From Planctomycetota bacterium (GTDB taxonomy: Bacteria > Planctomycetota > GCA-002687715 > DRQF01), in the NCBI GenBank assembly GCA_020639295.1, contig JACKGY010000009.1:124001-188000 (forward strand): a DNA stretch of 64,000 bases. Reading direction: 5' to 3'. A program made the translations under genes and the position numbers. The notes beneath the pieces are model-generated. The model saw only the letters and a list, made by a program, of their open reading frames with translations. It was not told where the DNA came from and ran no database searches. Of this stretch, positions 42,091 through 50,110 are shown piece after piece. How positions within the stretch are numbered: the first letter of the stretch is position 1; the number at the start of each line of letters is the position of its first letter.

Positions 42091-43167
42091 ATGAGCGCAT
42101 TCGAGCCCCGCCTGTTCATCCCCGGCCCGACCGAGGTCTTTCCCGAGGTCCTGGCCGACCTGTCCCGTCCCGTCATCTCCCATCGTGGTCCCGAGATCCG
42201 CGAGATCACGCTGGCGGTCTTCGCCAAGCTGCAGCGGCTCTTCCTGACCGAGAACGAGTGCTTCACTGCCCTGACCGCCGCCACCGGCCTGATGGAGGGC
42301 GTGGTGCGCAACCTGTCGCGCAAGCGGATCCTCGCCACCGTCTGCGGGGCCTTCAGCGAGCGCCAGTACAAGGTCGCGGTGAACAACGGCAAGGCGGTGG
42401 ACGCGCTTCGCGTCGAGCCGGGCAGGCCGGTGCGGCCGGAGGCCGTCGAGGAAGCGCTGGCCGGTGGCGACTACGACCTGGTCACCCTGGTGCACAGCGA
42501 GACCTCCACGGGAGTCCTCAATCCGGTGGCGGAGATCGCCGAGGTGGTGCGTCGTCACGACGACATCCTGCTCGCCGTCGACGTGGTCAGCTCTCTCGCG
42601 GGGGCGCCGGTCCGCATCGACGACTGGGGCGTGGACCTGGCCTTCGCCGGCACCCAGAAGTGCCTGGCCCTGCCGCCCGGCCTCTGTCTGTTCACGGTGA
42701 GCCCACGCGCCATGGACCGCTGCGCCTCGATCGCCGGCCGGGGCCACTACTTCGACTTCCTGAACTACCGCAAGATGGCCGCCAAGGGTCAGAGCCCGGC
42801 GACGATCAACACCAGCATGATGGTGGCCCTCGACGGGCAACTCGATCGCATCCTCGAGGAGGGACTCGAGTGCCGCTGGGCCCGGCACGAGGAGATGGCG
42901 CGCTACGTTCGGGGCCGCCTCGAGCGCTTCAAGCTCTTTCCAGATCCCGACTTCATGTCGCCCACCTTGTCCGTCTTCGCCAACGACCAGGGCCTCGAGA
43001 TCAAGCAAATCGTTGACTCGGCGCGGCGCAAAGGGAAACTGTTCGGAGACGGATACGGCGAGCTGGCAGGCAAGACCTTCCGCATCGGGCACATGGGCGA
43101 TCTTCGACTCGACCACATGAAGTCCGCCCTCGACGTGTTCGAAGCCGTTCTCGCCGAACAGGAGTGA
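42091..43167 (+). CDS. Class V aminotransferase, serine/alanine-glyoxylate type
   Basis: A 358-residue PLP-dependent enzyme. IPGPTEVFPEVL near the N-terminus, HSETSTGVLNP (about 135-145), LAVDVVSSL with PLP-pyridine Asp164 and AGTQKCLALPPG with Schiff-base Lys190 match serine-pyruvate and alanine-glyoxylate aminotransferases. The C-terminal RIGHMGDLRLDHM also fits. Possible roles are glyoxylate/serine interconversion or phosphoserine-type reactions. It lies 38 bp after the ligase gene and 3 bp before a small protein. Confidence 0.92.
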   Translation: MSAFEPRLFIPGPTEVFPEVLADLSRPVISHRGPEIREITLAVFAKLQRLFLTENECFTALTAATGLMEGVVRNLSRKRILATVCGAFSERQYKVAVNNGKAVDALRVEPGRPVRPEAVEEALAGGDYDLVTLVHSETSTGVLNPVAEIAEVVRRHDDILLAVDVVSSLAGAPVRIDDWGVDLAFAGTQKCLALPPGLCLFTVSPRAMDRCASIAGRGHYFDFLNYRKMAAKGQSPATINTSMMVALDGQLDRILEEGLECRWARHEEMARYVRGRLERFKLFPDPDFMSPTLSVFANDQGLEIKQIVDSARRKGKLFGDGYGELAGKTFRIGHMGDLRLDHMKSALDVFEAVLAEQE

Positions 43168-43170
43168 TCG

Positions 43171-43560
43171 ATGAGCGACCCGAGCCTGAGTGCCTTCGTC
43201 CGCCAGCTGCTCCACCGCTACGAGCAGCGACACGGTCTCGAGCTCGACGGCCCGGCGCTGATCACCCGCTTCGGCTTCGCCCAGGCCAAGTCCATCGAGG
43301 CCATGCTGGACGGCCGCGTCCTGCGCCGCGAACTCGGCGAGATCCTGGCGGTCGTCGCCGACCTCGAGGGTGACGACGAGGACGCCCGCCTGCTCACCAG
43401 CCTCACCCTCCCCATGGTCGAACCCGCCGATGAACCCGGCGTCATGAGCGGCCGTCTGGTGCGCAGGATCGAGAACATGGAACGCTTCCTGCGCCGCATC
43501 GGCAAGCTCGACGAGTTTCGCCGCTGGGTCGCCGGCGGCGACAAGGTCGCCGAAGGCTGA
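43171..43560 (+). CDS. Small helical protein of unknown function
   Basis: A 129-residue charged, helical protein. The section LDGPALITRFGFAQAKSIEA followed by MLDGRVLRRELGEILAVVA might be a degenerate helix-turn-helix, as in XRE-type regulators. No family recognised. It starts three bases after the aminotransferase stop, so it is in the same operon and may regulate it or bind the enzyme. A hairpin follows at 43569. Confidence 0.7.
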   Translation: MSDPSLSAFVRQLLHRYEQRHGLELDGPALITRFGFAQAKSIEAMLDGRVLRRELGEILAVVADLEGDDEDARLLTSLTLPMVEPADEPGVMSGRLVRRIENMERFLRRIGKLDEFRRWVAGGDKVAEG

Positions 43561-43568
43561 GTTGGAGA

Positions 43569-43585
43569 GCCGACCGCTGGTCGGC
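43569..43585 (+). terminator. Hairpin after the 43171 gene
   Basis: A 7-bp perfect stem GCCGACC/GGTCGGC with loop GCT, 8 bases after the stop. No U-tract follows. Confidence 0.45.
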
Positions 43586-43687
43586 CTGGACAGCCTCCGC
43601 CCTTGCTCTCGATCTCGTCAGGCTGATCGCGGGCGAGCGTGGCCCTTCCGGTCGTCGGTCGCTCTCAGGAGTGTTGCCGGCTGGGCA

Positions 43688-43714
43688 GCCGGCGCTCCGA
43701 GGCGCGCTCGACGG
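43688..43714 (+). repeat. 27-bp direct repeat, copy 1
   Basis: Begins GCCGGCGCTCCGAGG and ends GCTCGACGG; identical over 27 bases to copy 2 at 43781-43807. Both are followed by CATGCCGGA, with one extra T in copy 2. Origin unknown. Confidence 0.85.
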
Positions 43715-43780
43715 CATGCCGGATGCGCAGCAGGCGCTGCGCGGTCCGATCTTCACCTCGGCAGGAATCGCTCCTGGGTT

Positions 43781-43807
43781 GCCGGCGCTCCGAGGCGCGC
43801 TCGACGG
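43781..43807 (+). repeat. 27-bp direct repeat, copy 2
   Basis: Same 27 bases as 43688-43714, offset by 93 bases. A T precedes the shared CATGCCGGA, so repeat identity extends to 36 bases with one indel. Confidence 0.85.
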
Positions 43808-43846
43808 TCATGCCGGAGCGCGAGCTGGCATCCCGGATTCATGCGA

Positions 43847-43877
43847 AGAGGGCCGGCCCCCGGGGAGCCGGCCCTCT
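43847..43877 (-). terminator. Hairpin terminator for the 43903-44547 gene
   Basis: A perfect 11-bp stem AGAGGGCCGGC/GCCGGCCCTCT with a 9-base loop, 25 bases past the minus-strand stop. It can also stop plus-strand read-through from the aminotransferase operon. Confidence 0.6.
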
Positions 43878-43902
43878 CGTCGTTCGGGATCGAGGCGCGC
43901 GA

Positions 43903-44547
43903 TCAGTGCTTCTTGGTCTCGTAGGGCAGGAAGCCGCGCATGGCCTTGGCGCTGTTGGTGTAGCGCCGCTCTTCCTTCTGGAAGCAGGCATCCCAGAGAT
44001 CGGGGTGAAAGGCGCCGACCTCGAAGATGAAGTTCTCGTACAGCCGATCGCCCTTCCGCCAGGTGTCGATGGCCTGCTTCGCCAGGTCCTTGTAGCGGTC
44101 CTCGTCACCCCCGTCCCGGGCCTTCTCGGCGTCGGCCTTCAGGGCGTAGGCGTCGGAGATGTACTTGTCGATCTCCTCCCACTTGTGCATGTCCACCTTG
44201 GCCATCAGGGGCTTCAGCTTGGCCATGTCGAACTTGGCGTTGCGGGCCTTGTCGTAGGCGTTCTGCGGGCCCTCGTCGACCGGCGGGGGGCTGGCCTTCT
44301 TGGCCGTCGCGCTGGTGTCGAGGTTGGAGGGCTTGGGCTCGTTCGTGCTGGGGGAGCTGATCGTGCCCTCATCGTCCTTGGCGGGCTCGTCCTTGCTGTT
44401 GACGACGACCAGGACGAGGATCACGACCAACAGGACGCCGACGACGGCCATGACCATCGCCATCGGGTTGGACCCGCGCCGGCCACCGCGTCCACCTCGC
44501 GTCGCGCCACGTCCGCCGCTTCTACCGGTCTGAACTCTGCGTCCCAT
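43903..44547 (-). CDS. Single-pass membrane protein of unknown function
   Basis: A 214-residue protein with a basic Gly/Arg-rich N-terminus (about 1-28), one transmembrane helix (AMVMAVVGVLLVVILVLVVV, about 30-49), a low-complexity Ser/Pro/Thr linker (about 55-90) and a helical, lysine-rich C-terminal region (about 95-214, possibly TPR-like). The basic N-terminus would stay cytoplasmic and the C-terminus periplasmic. The start has a GAGGTGA ribosome-binding site. No family recognised. Confidence 0.75.
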   Translation of the reverse strand: MGRRVQTGRSGGRGATRGGRGGRRGSNPMAMVMAVVGVLLVVILVLVVVNSKDEPAKDDEGTISSPSTNEPKPSNLDTSATAKKASPPPVDEGPQNAYDKARNAKFDMAKLKPLMAKVDMHKWEEIDKYISDAYALKADAEKARDGGDEDRYKDLAKQAIDTWRKGDRLYENFIFEVGAFHPDLWDACFQKEERRYTNSAKAMRGFLPYETKKH

Positions 44548-44624
44548 GGATTCGTCACCTCGTTCGTTGCCGTTCCTGCGAGCCGAGAGTCTAAGGAATC
44601 GCCCGCGCCGCGCCAAACGCCCTT

Positions 44625-45974
44625 TCAGGGCTCCGAGAAGACCAGGGCGGCGTAGCCGCCGTCCGCGCCCGCCTCGTCCGGAAAGGCCCTCTCCTCGGTG
44701 GCGATCCGCAGCCCGGATCGACCCTCGAGGACGCGACGCAGCAGCTCCTCGTTCTCGACCGGCAGGACCGAGCAGGTCGAGTAGACCAGGCGCGCTCCGC
44801 GGGGCAAGGCCGCCAGGGCGGCGCGAAGCAGCTCCTCCTGGAGCTCGGTGAGCGAGCGCAAGTCCTTGCTCGTCAGCCGGTCGCGTGCTTCCGGGCGGCG
44901 CGCGAGGACGCCGCTGTTGCTGCAGGGCACGTCGAGGAGCATGGCGTCATGGGGTCCCCGATCGAAGGGGGCTTCGCGCACGAGCTCGACCCGCCCCTGG
45001 AGCTCGAGCCGGCGCAGGTTCTCTTCGAGGCGGCGGGCGCCCTGATCATCGCGGGCGAAGGCGAGGATCCGCGCGCCGGGATCGAGGTCGGCGAGCTGCG
45101 CCGCCTTGCCGCCGGGGGGCGCGCAGAGGTCGAGGATGCGCTCGCCGCCACGGGGCGCGAGCAGGGGCGCGACCCGGGCCGCGAAGGGACCCTGGACGGT
45201 GATCGCGCCGCGGCGGAAGGCCGCGCTGGCGGTCGGGTCACCGCGGCGGACCAGGAGGAGTTCGCCGCCGTCCTCCGGCTCCAGCTCCAGGCCTTCGGCT
45301 TCGAGTTCCGCGCGGAGGGCCTGCCGGTCCGCGCCGGTGGGCCGGGGGCGGAGGCTGACCCGCGGCCGGAGGCCGGCGCGGGCCATGAGGAGTCCGGCCT
45401 GCCGATCACCGAGCTGGGACTCGAGGAGGGCCGCGGCTTCGGCGCTGAAGGAATGGAGCAGCGCCCGGTGGGCCGCCGCCTCGGCGACCGGATCCGGCAG
45501 CACGTCGCGGCCGAGCAGGAAGCCCCGACCCGGGGCCGCCGGCAGGAAGCGGCGCCCGGGAACCGAGGCCTGATCCGGGTCGACGAGACGACGGCCTTCG
45601 CGAAGGATCGTCCGCAGGACCGCGTTGGCGAAGCCTCTGGCCTTGCGCCCGGGCAGCAGGTCGACGGCGGTGGCGACCGCGGCGTGGACCGGCATCCGAT
45701 CGAGCTCGACGATCTGATGGAGGCCGATCCGAAGCGCGGCCAGGAGGCGGGCCTCGAGCCGGGCGAGCGGGGCCGAGGAATGGGCGGCGAGGACGGCGTC
45801 GTAGAGGAGGCGGCGCCGGCCGATCCCCGCCACCAGTTCGACGAAGAGGGCGCGCTCGCGGGCCGGCAGGCGATCCGCGAGGCGGCGGCGGGCATCGGGA
45901 TCGACGCTCGTGCTACTGCGTCCGAGCAGATCGACGGCGGCCCGTCGCGCCGTCGCGGCCGAGGATTCAGACAT
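44625..45974 (-). CDS. rsmB: 16S rRNA (cytosine-C5) methyltransferase RsmB
   Basis: A 449-residue protein. The N-terminal NusB-like domain (about 1-135) is typical of RsmB/Sun, which methylates C967 of 16S rRNA. The methyltransferase domain has SAM motif LDLCAPPGGKAAQLADL near 285, the MLLDVPCSNSGVLARRPEAR block (catalytic Pro-Cys) and YSTCSVLPVENEELL near 405. Both cysteines of the m5C mechanism are present. It overlaps fmt by 8 bp, the usual fmt-rsmB order. Confidence 0.93.
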   Translation of the reverse strand: MSESSAATARRAAVDLLGRSSTSVDPDARRRLADRLPARERALFVELVAGIGRRRLLYDAVLAAHSSAPLARLEARLLAALRIGLHQIVELDRMPVHAAVATAVDLLPGRKARGFANAVLRTILREGRRLVDPDQASVPGRRFLPAAPGRGFLLGRDVLPDPVAEAAAHRALLHSFSAEAAALLESQLGDRQAGLLMARAGLRPRVSLRPRPTGADRQALRAELEAEGLELEPEDGGELLLVRRGDPTASAAFRRGAITVQGPFAARVAPLLAPRGGERILDLCAPPGGKAAQLADLDPGARILAFARDDQGARRLEENLRRLELQGRVELVREAPFDRGPHDAMLLDVPCSNSGVLARRPEARDRLTSKDLRSLTELQEELLRAALAALPRGARLVYSTCSVLPVENEELLRRVLEGRSGLRIATEERAFPDEAGADGGYAALVFSEP

Positions 45975-46923
45975 CGAGCGGTCTCGCGAAATGGTCGCCG
46001 GGGGTGAGCGGGTGGCCGTTCAGGAAGTCGGCGACCGGCATCATCCGCCTGCCGCTCGGCTGCAGGCTCTCGATCCGCAAGAGCCCCGGGGCGCAGGCGA
46101 CGTCGATGCCCTCGGCGCCGACGGCCACGATCTCCCCCGGAATGCCGGTCCGCCGATCGTCGAGCGGAGTGACCCGGCCGAGCCGGACTCGCAGCCGTTG
46201 ATCGGCATGGACGAGGTCGGCATGGGCTCCGGGCCAGGGATCGTGACCGCGGACCTGCCGGTCGACGTCTCCGACCGGGGCGGCGAAGTCGAGGGCGGCG
46301 TCGCTCTTGCGCATCAGGCCGGCGTGGCTGGCCCGGGCTTCGTCCTGGGGCTCGAATTCGAGGTCGCCGGCCTCGAGCCGGTCGAGCGCCTCGACGATGA
46401 GCCGGGCACCGAGTTCCGCGAGGCGATCGTGCAGTTCGCCGGCGGTCTCGCGGGGCAGAGCCGGGAGCCGGCCGACGAGACCGACCGGCCCGGTGTCGAG
46501 GCCTTCATCCATCCGCATGATGCTCACCCCCACCTCCGGGTCGCCAGCGAGGATCTGGGCGTTGATCGGGGACGCGCCCCGGTGCCGGGGCAGGATCGAG
46601 GCATGGATGTTGAGGCAGCCCCGGGGCGGCAGGGCGAGGAGGAGCGGGCGGAGGATCTGCCCGTAGGCGGCGACGACCGCCACCTCCGGTTGGGCCGCGC
46701 GAATTCGGGCCCGGGCGGCGCGGGTGTTGATCCGCTCCGGCTGATCCAGATCGAGGCCGGATTCGAGAGCCTTGACCTTCACGGGTGGGGGTAGGTCGCG
46801 CCGCCCGCGGCCGGCGGGCCGATCGGGTTGGGTGACGACCAGGGCGACCTCGTGCCGCGAGGCGACGAGGGCCTCCAGCGCCCGGGCCGCGAATTCGGAC
46901 GTGCCGAGAAAGACGAGCCTCAT
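45967..46923 (-). CDS. fmt: Methionyl-tRNA formyltransferase
   Basis: A 318-residue enzyme that formylates initiator Met-tRNA. MRLVFLGTSEFAARALEAL opens the Rossmann fold. The active-site segment LNIHASILPRHRGASPI includes the conserved His and the HxSxLPxxRG motif, with a Gly-Asp motif near ILAGDPEVGVSIMRMDEGLD. The C-terminal OB-like domain (about 205-318) is present. Length is normal. Peptide deformylase is not found nearby. Confidence 0.95.
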   Translation of the reverse strand: MRLVFLGTSEFAARALEALVASRHEVALVVTQPDRPAGRGRRDLPPPVKVKALESGLDLDQPERINTRAARARIRAAQPEVAVVAAYGQILRPLLLALPPRGCLNIHASILPRHRGASPINAQILAGDPEVGVSIMRMDEGLDTGPVGLVGRLPALPRETAGELHDRLAELGARLIVEALDRLEAGDLEFEPQDEARASHAGLMRKSDAALDFAAPVGDVDRQVRGHDPWPGAHADLVHADQRLRVRLGRVTPLDDRRTGIPGEIVAVGAEGIDVACAPGLLRIESLQPSGRRMMPVADFLNGHPLTPGDHFARPLDV

Positions 46924-46967
46924 GGCGGTGGTTTAGCGCCCGGACGAGGCGGCCCCAAGCCGCCGCC

Positions 46968-48056
46968 TCACTGGCCCTCGGCCTGGCGGATCAACTTGCT
47001 GATGTCCGGATCGGCGGCGAAGTAGTCGAGTCGAGCCTTGGCCTTCAGCCCGACCGGGAGACCCTCGCCCCGCTCGACGACGCGGCGGTAGAGGTCACGG
47101 GCCTTGAGCCACTCGCCCTTCTGCTCGAACTCGCCGGCCTTGGCGAGATCGGGGCGGAGCTTCTTGTCCCGGGCGAGATCACGGGCGGCGTTCTTTCCCG
47201 CCTTGGTCTTGCGCAGCCGGTCGAAGGCGGCGCGGGCCTTCTGTTCCGGCGGCGTGCCGTCGAACTCGGCCATCAGGTCGTCGAGGAGGACGAGGGCCTC
47301 GAGCAGGCGTTCCTGGTCGGCGAGCCGGTAGGCCTCTTCCAGGCGCTTGTTCAGGGCGTCGTCGATCGACTTCATGATCTCCTCGGCGCGTTTCACCGGC
47401 GCGGCCGGTCCGCCCACGGCGGCCAGCTCGGCCACGGCGTCGAGGGCTTGGCGGTATTCCCGCGCGCGCAGGTGATTCCGGCCCCGGGTCAACATTTCCC
47501 GGGAGGCCTCGAACATCTCCCGGGTCAGGCCGGGACCGAGCTTCTTCCGGGCTCCTTCCAGGACCTTCAGGTAGGCGGCGGTCGGTTCGACGTCGACGAT
47601 CCGGTCGATGAGCTGGAGATTGGGCCGACAGAACATGAGCTGCGGCGTCTTCACCTCGTCGTCCTGGAAGAACTGGCGGAACATCTCGACCTCGTGGTCC
47701 TGATGACGCGCGCAGGTGGTGCCGCCGAAGCGCTTGCAGACCTCGATCTGGCCGGCGCCGCGCTCGATCTTGATCACGCCGTGGTCCTCGCGGCAGCAGA
47801 TGACCGGCACGACCTCGTTGACCGCGACGACGAACTTCTTGTCGACGAAGAGCCCCTCCACCAGCCGGTCGTTGGCCTCCTCCCCCTCCTGGATCACCGC
47901 GATGACCAGCGGCACGTTGCGTTGCCGGGCCTCCTCGAGCGCCTCCTCCCAGGTGCCGCGCCACCAGGCGACCTGGTTCTTGGTCTGGGCCGGCAGGGCG
48001 GGCAGGAGGACGGCGATGACGAGGAGCAGGACGAGTTGGCGACTTGATCCGATCAC
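46968..48056 (-). CDS. Exported thioredoxin-fold-like protein with helical repeats
   Basis: A 362-residue protein with a signal peptide (QLVLLLVIAVLLPALPAQ, about 6-23). Residues about 30-175 resemble a thioredoxin-like domain (WRGTWEEALEEARQRNVPLV, as in secreted DUF255-like proteins), but the canonical CxxC is replaced by other cysteines (VICCRED near 78, EVCKRFGGTTCARHQ near 100). The C-terminal half is helical with lysine-rich repeats. The GTG start at 48056 is preceded by GGGAG; an in-frame start further upstream would add a non-hydrophobic N-terminus. Function unknown. Confidence 0.7.
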   Translation of the reverse strand: MIGSSRQLVLLLVIAVLLPALPAQTKNQVAWWRGTWEEALEEARQRNVPLVIAVIQEGEEANDRLVEGLFVDKKFVVAVNEVVPVICCREDHGVIKIERGAGQIEVCKRFGGTTCARHQDHEVEMFRQFFQDDEVKTPQLMFCRPNLQLIDRIVDVEPTAAYLKVLEGARKKLGPGLTREMFEASREMLTRGRNHLRAREYRQALDAVAELAAVGGPAAPVKRAEEIMKSIDDALNKRLEEAYRLADQERLLEALVLLDDLMAEFDGTPPEQKARAAFDRLRKTKAGKNAARDLARDKKLRPDLAKAGEFEQKGEWLKARDLYRRVVERGEGLPVGLKAKARLDYFAADPDISKLIRQAEGQ

Positions 48057-48116
48057 GGCCTGTCTCCCGACCCGCCCACGGCTCGAAACCCGGGCCGCGC
48101 GGGTCCTGGAGGATCG

Positions 48117-48122
48117 ATTATA
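48117..48122 (-). promoter_or_regulatory. Candidate -10 box for the thioredoxin-like gene
   Basis: A perfect TATAAT read on the minus strand, about 60 bases before the GTG at 48056. No good -35 matches at 16-18 bases. Confidence 0.35.
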
Positions 48123-48192
48123 GGGAGAGGTCGCCGTCTCGGGGGCGGGGGATTCGTGGTTCGGCGGGGAAGGCACTCGAAGGGAGAAAGAT

Positions 48193-48261
48193 GAGAGGGT
48201 GACCGCTTGACGAGATCGGAGCGCATACCTTGTTCAACCAAGAAAGCGCGGTCACCCTCTC
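48193..48261. repeat. Perfect 14-bp inverted repeat around a 41-bp core
   Basis: GAGAGGGTGACCGC (48193-48206) and its exact reverse complement (48248-48261) enclose 41 bases that contain TTGACG and TTGTTCAACCAA. It may be a miniature mobile-element remnant, a long cruciform, or paired regulator sites. Confidence 0.7.
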
Positions 48262-48725
48262 GACCGAGTGCGCCGGAGATGTATCGAATGGCGTGCCAAT
48301 CTCCTGAACGGCCTTCGAATGCAGGATCGGCGGCCTTTCATGGCATTCCAAGCCCCGGAAGGGGCCCCTTCCGACCCCGGAATCGATCTGTCAAACCAGG
48401 TCAAATCGAGCGGAATCGCTCGCTCGACTCGGATCGCGCTGAATCGAGCTGACCGTTTTGCCCGTTTCCCTCAGCGTATTCACGCAGGGAGTTCTCCGGC
48501 ATTCACCTCCTTCCGGTTTGGCGCAAAGCCCGAGAATCCGGCAGCTTGCGGCGAGCGATCCGGACTTTGTGTCGCGCCTTCCGGCTTTGCCTCAATGAGC
48601 GATTTTGCAGGAGCCGAAGAGGACATTGCTGACTGGAAGGCAGCCATGGGAACACACGGGCTATCGATCCGGTGCACTGTCCGCACGGGAAAGCGCTCCG
48701 CCGGAACAATGTAGGAGTGGGGAAG

Positions 48726-49283
48726 ATGCCAGGAGAACTGGTGACCAAGCAAATGCGCCAGGACATGATCCTCGAGATCGTCAAGTCCAGGCCCGTTCAC
48801 AATCAGCTCGAGCTGATCAAGCTCCTGGAGGAGCGCGGAATCAGCGCCACGCAGTCGAGCGTCTCGCGCGACATTCACGAGCTATCCATCGCCAAGGTGG
48901 ATGGGCGCTATGTCGTGGCGGTGCTGCCGGTCCAGGACGATCGCCAGTACGAGTACAGCCAGGCCCAGGAAGGTGACGGCCTGGTGCGCTCGCTCTGCCC
49001 GGCCGGGCCGAGCGTCCTGGTGGTGAAGACCGAGGTCGGCTCGGCGGAATCGGTCGGCTCGTCGATCGACCGGGCGCGCTGGCCCGAGGTCCTCGGCACC
49101 ATCGCCGGTGGCGACACCATCTTCATCGCCACCGCCGGCAAGCGGGAGCAGCTCCGGCTGATCACCCGGCTCCAGGAGTTCATGAACAACCCCGAGAACG
49201 TCTTCCTCGTCGAGGAGGATCCGGCCCGGACCCAGGATCTGGCTCCGGCCCACTCGGGTCATCCCTTCGGCTTCGGCTCCTGA
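48726..49283 (+). CDS. argR: Arginine repressor ArgR
   Basis: A 185-residue regulator of arginine metabolism. The winged-helix DNA-binding domain (about 8-75) has RQDMILEIVKSRPVHNQLEL and ATQSSVSRDIHELSIAKV. The C-terminal oligomerisation and arginine-binding domain (about 90-160) has VLGTIAGGDTIFIATA, close to the ArgR GTIAGDDTIF motif. The tail after 160 is extra and proline-rich. The start at 48726 has AGGAG 8 bases upstream; a second AGGAG precedes an internal GTG at 48741. No arginine gene is adjacent. Confidence 0.92.
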   Translation: MPGELVTKQMRQDMILEIVKSRPVHNQLELIKLLEERGISATQSSVSRDIHELSIAKVDGRYVVAVLPVQDDRQYEYSQAQEGDGLVRSLCPAGPSVLVVKTEVGSAESVGSSIDRARWPEVLGTIAGGDTIFIATAGKREQLRLITRLQEFMNNPENVFLVEEDPARTQDLAPAHSGHPFGFGS

Positions 49284-49304
49284 AGCCGGACCGAGAACGG
49301 CAAC

Positions 49305-49341
49305 GAGGCGTCGAGCGCCCGCTCGGCGCCTCGGCGCTTTT
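49305..49341 (+). terminator. argR terminator
   Basis: Stem GAGGCG-t-CGAGCG pairs with CGCTCG-g-CGCCTC (13 pairs, T.G wobble, 2-base apex that will open), followed by GGCGCTTTT ending at 49341. Confidence 0.65.
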
Positions 49342-49350
49342 CGAAGATCC

Positions 49351-49905
49351 TCACCGCCAGGGCACGGGAACGTCGCGGCGCGCGATCGCCGCGTGCTGGA
49401 AGTGGAAGATGTAGGCGCTCGGTTTGCCACCCTGATAGGCCTGGGCCGAGATCTTGTTGCGACCGCGCTCGAAGAAGCGCACCTCGTCGGCCTGGCTGCC
49501 CGAACTGACGTTGACGCTCTCGCCCGACATGATCGTCGCCCGGCTGCCGTCGTCGGAGGCGCGCCCGAAGAACTTCAGCAGCATGTAGACCTGTTCACCA
49601 TGCCGACCGTCGACCGCCACGACCGGCTCCGCCACCTTGACCTCGATCCGGCAGAAGCCGGCGTCGCTGGCGCTGAAATAGCCCTGACCGCGGCGGACCA
49701 GACCGAAGGAGTTCTGCGGCGGTGGCTCGTCGAAGAGCAAGGGCGCCCCCGCCGCCACCGCCTTCGGATCGATGTCGATGCGGTAGAGGACCATGACCCG
49801 CTCGGTCCCTTGCGGATCCTTGGCGGCGGCGTCGCCTTCGTGGCTGGTCGTGCAGGCGGTCGCGAGCAGGGCAAGCAGGGCCATCAGGGGCAAGAGCCGG
49901 ATCAT
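49351..49905 (-). CDS. Lipoprotein of unknown function
   Basis: A 184-residue lipoprotein: signal MIRLLPLMALLALLATACTT, lipobox LATAC (Cys18). The mature part is beta-rich with no known motif (VMVLYRIDIDPKAVAAGAPL, EVRFFERGRNKISAQAYQGG). The start has a GAAGGAG ribosome-binding site and was chosen over a nearby ATG that leads to an immediate stop. Confidence 0.75.
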   Translation of the reverse strand: MIRLLPLMALLALLATACTTSHEGDAAAKDPQGTERVMVLYRIDIDPKAVAAGAPLLFDEPPPQNSFGLVRRGQGYFSASDAGFCRIEVKVAEPVVAVDGRHGEQVYMLLKFFGRASDDGSRATIMSGESVNVSSGSQADEVRFFERGRNKISAQAYQGGKPSAYIFHFQHAAIARRDVPVPWR

Positions 49906-50110
49906 GTCATCTCCTTCGGGCAGCGGTGACGGCCGCGGCGGAATCGCTGGGACGGCGGTCGCTCCCGGATCCTGGCGACATTCCGCGCGCAAGTAAAGGC
50001 GAGGGCTCGAGGCTTCGGCCACCGAGGTGGCCAGTCCCGGGGTCCGCTGGCATACTGGCGCCCCTCAACCCGCCGCGGTCGCGGCGGGAATTCGCGACCG
50101 GAGCATGCCC

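Larger units (their letters stand above)
43561..43902. other. Non-coding convergent region with hairpins and direct repeats
   Basis: A 342-bp gap between convergent genes. It holds hairpins at 43569-43585 (GCCGACC/GGTCGGC), 43676-43693 (GCCGGCT/AGCCGGC) and 43847-43877 (11-bp stem), and a 27-bp direct repeat pair. Open frames here are GC-driven and lack coding signals. Confidence 0.6.
48057..48725. other. Non-coding, A/T-richer region before argR
   Basis: About 670 bp with no credible gene. A TATAAT box on the minus strand (48117-48122) can serve the thioredoxin-like gene. A 14-bp inverted repeat flanks 41 bases at 48193-48261. Two short open frames (around 48268-48714 plus and 48503-48784 minus) have no signal of coding. 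Confidence 0.5.

Noticed and set aside
43562..43924. Short plus-strand frame in the convergent gap
   Set aside because: It spans hairpins and the direct repeat, low-complexity Arg/Ala product.
48268..48714. Small plus- and minus-strand open frames before argR
   Set aside because: No ribosome-binding sites, odd composition, products without motifs.
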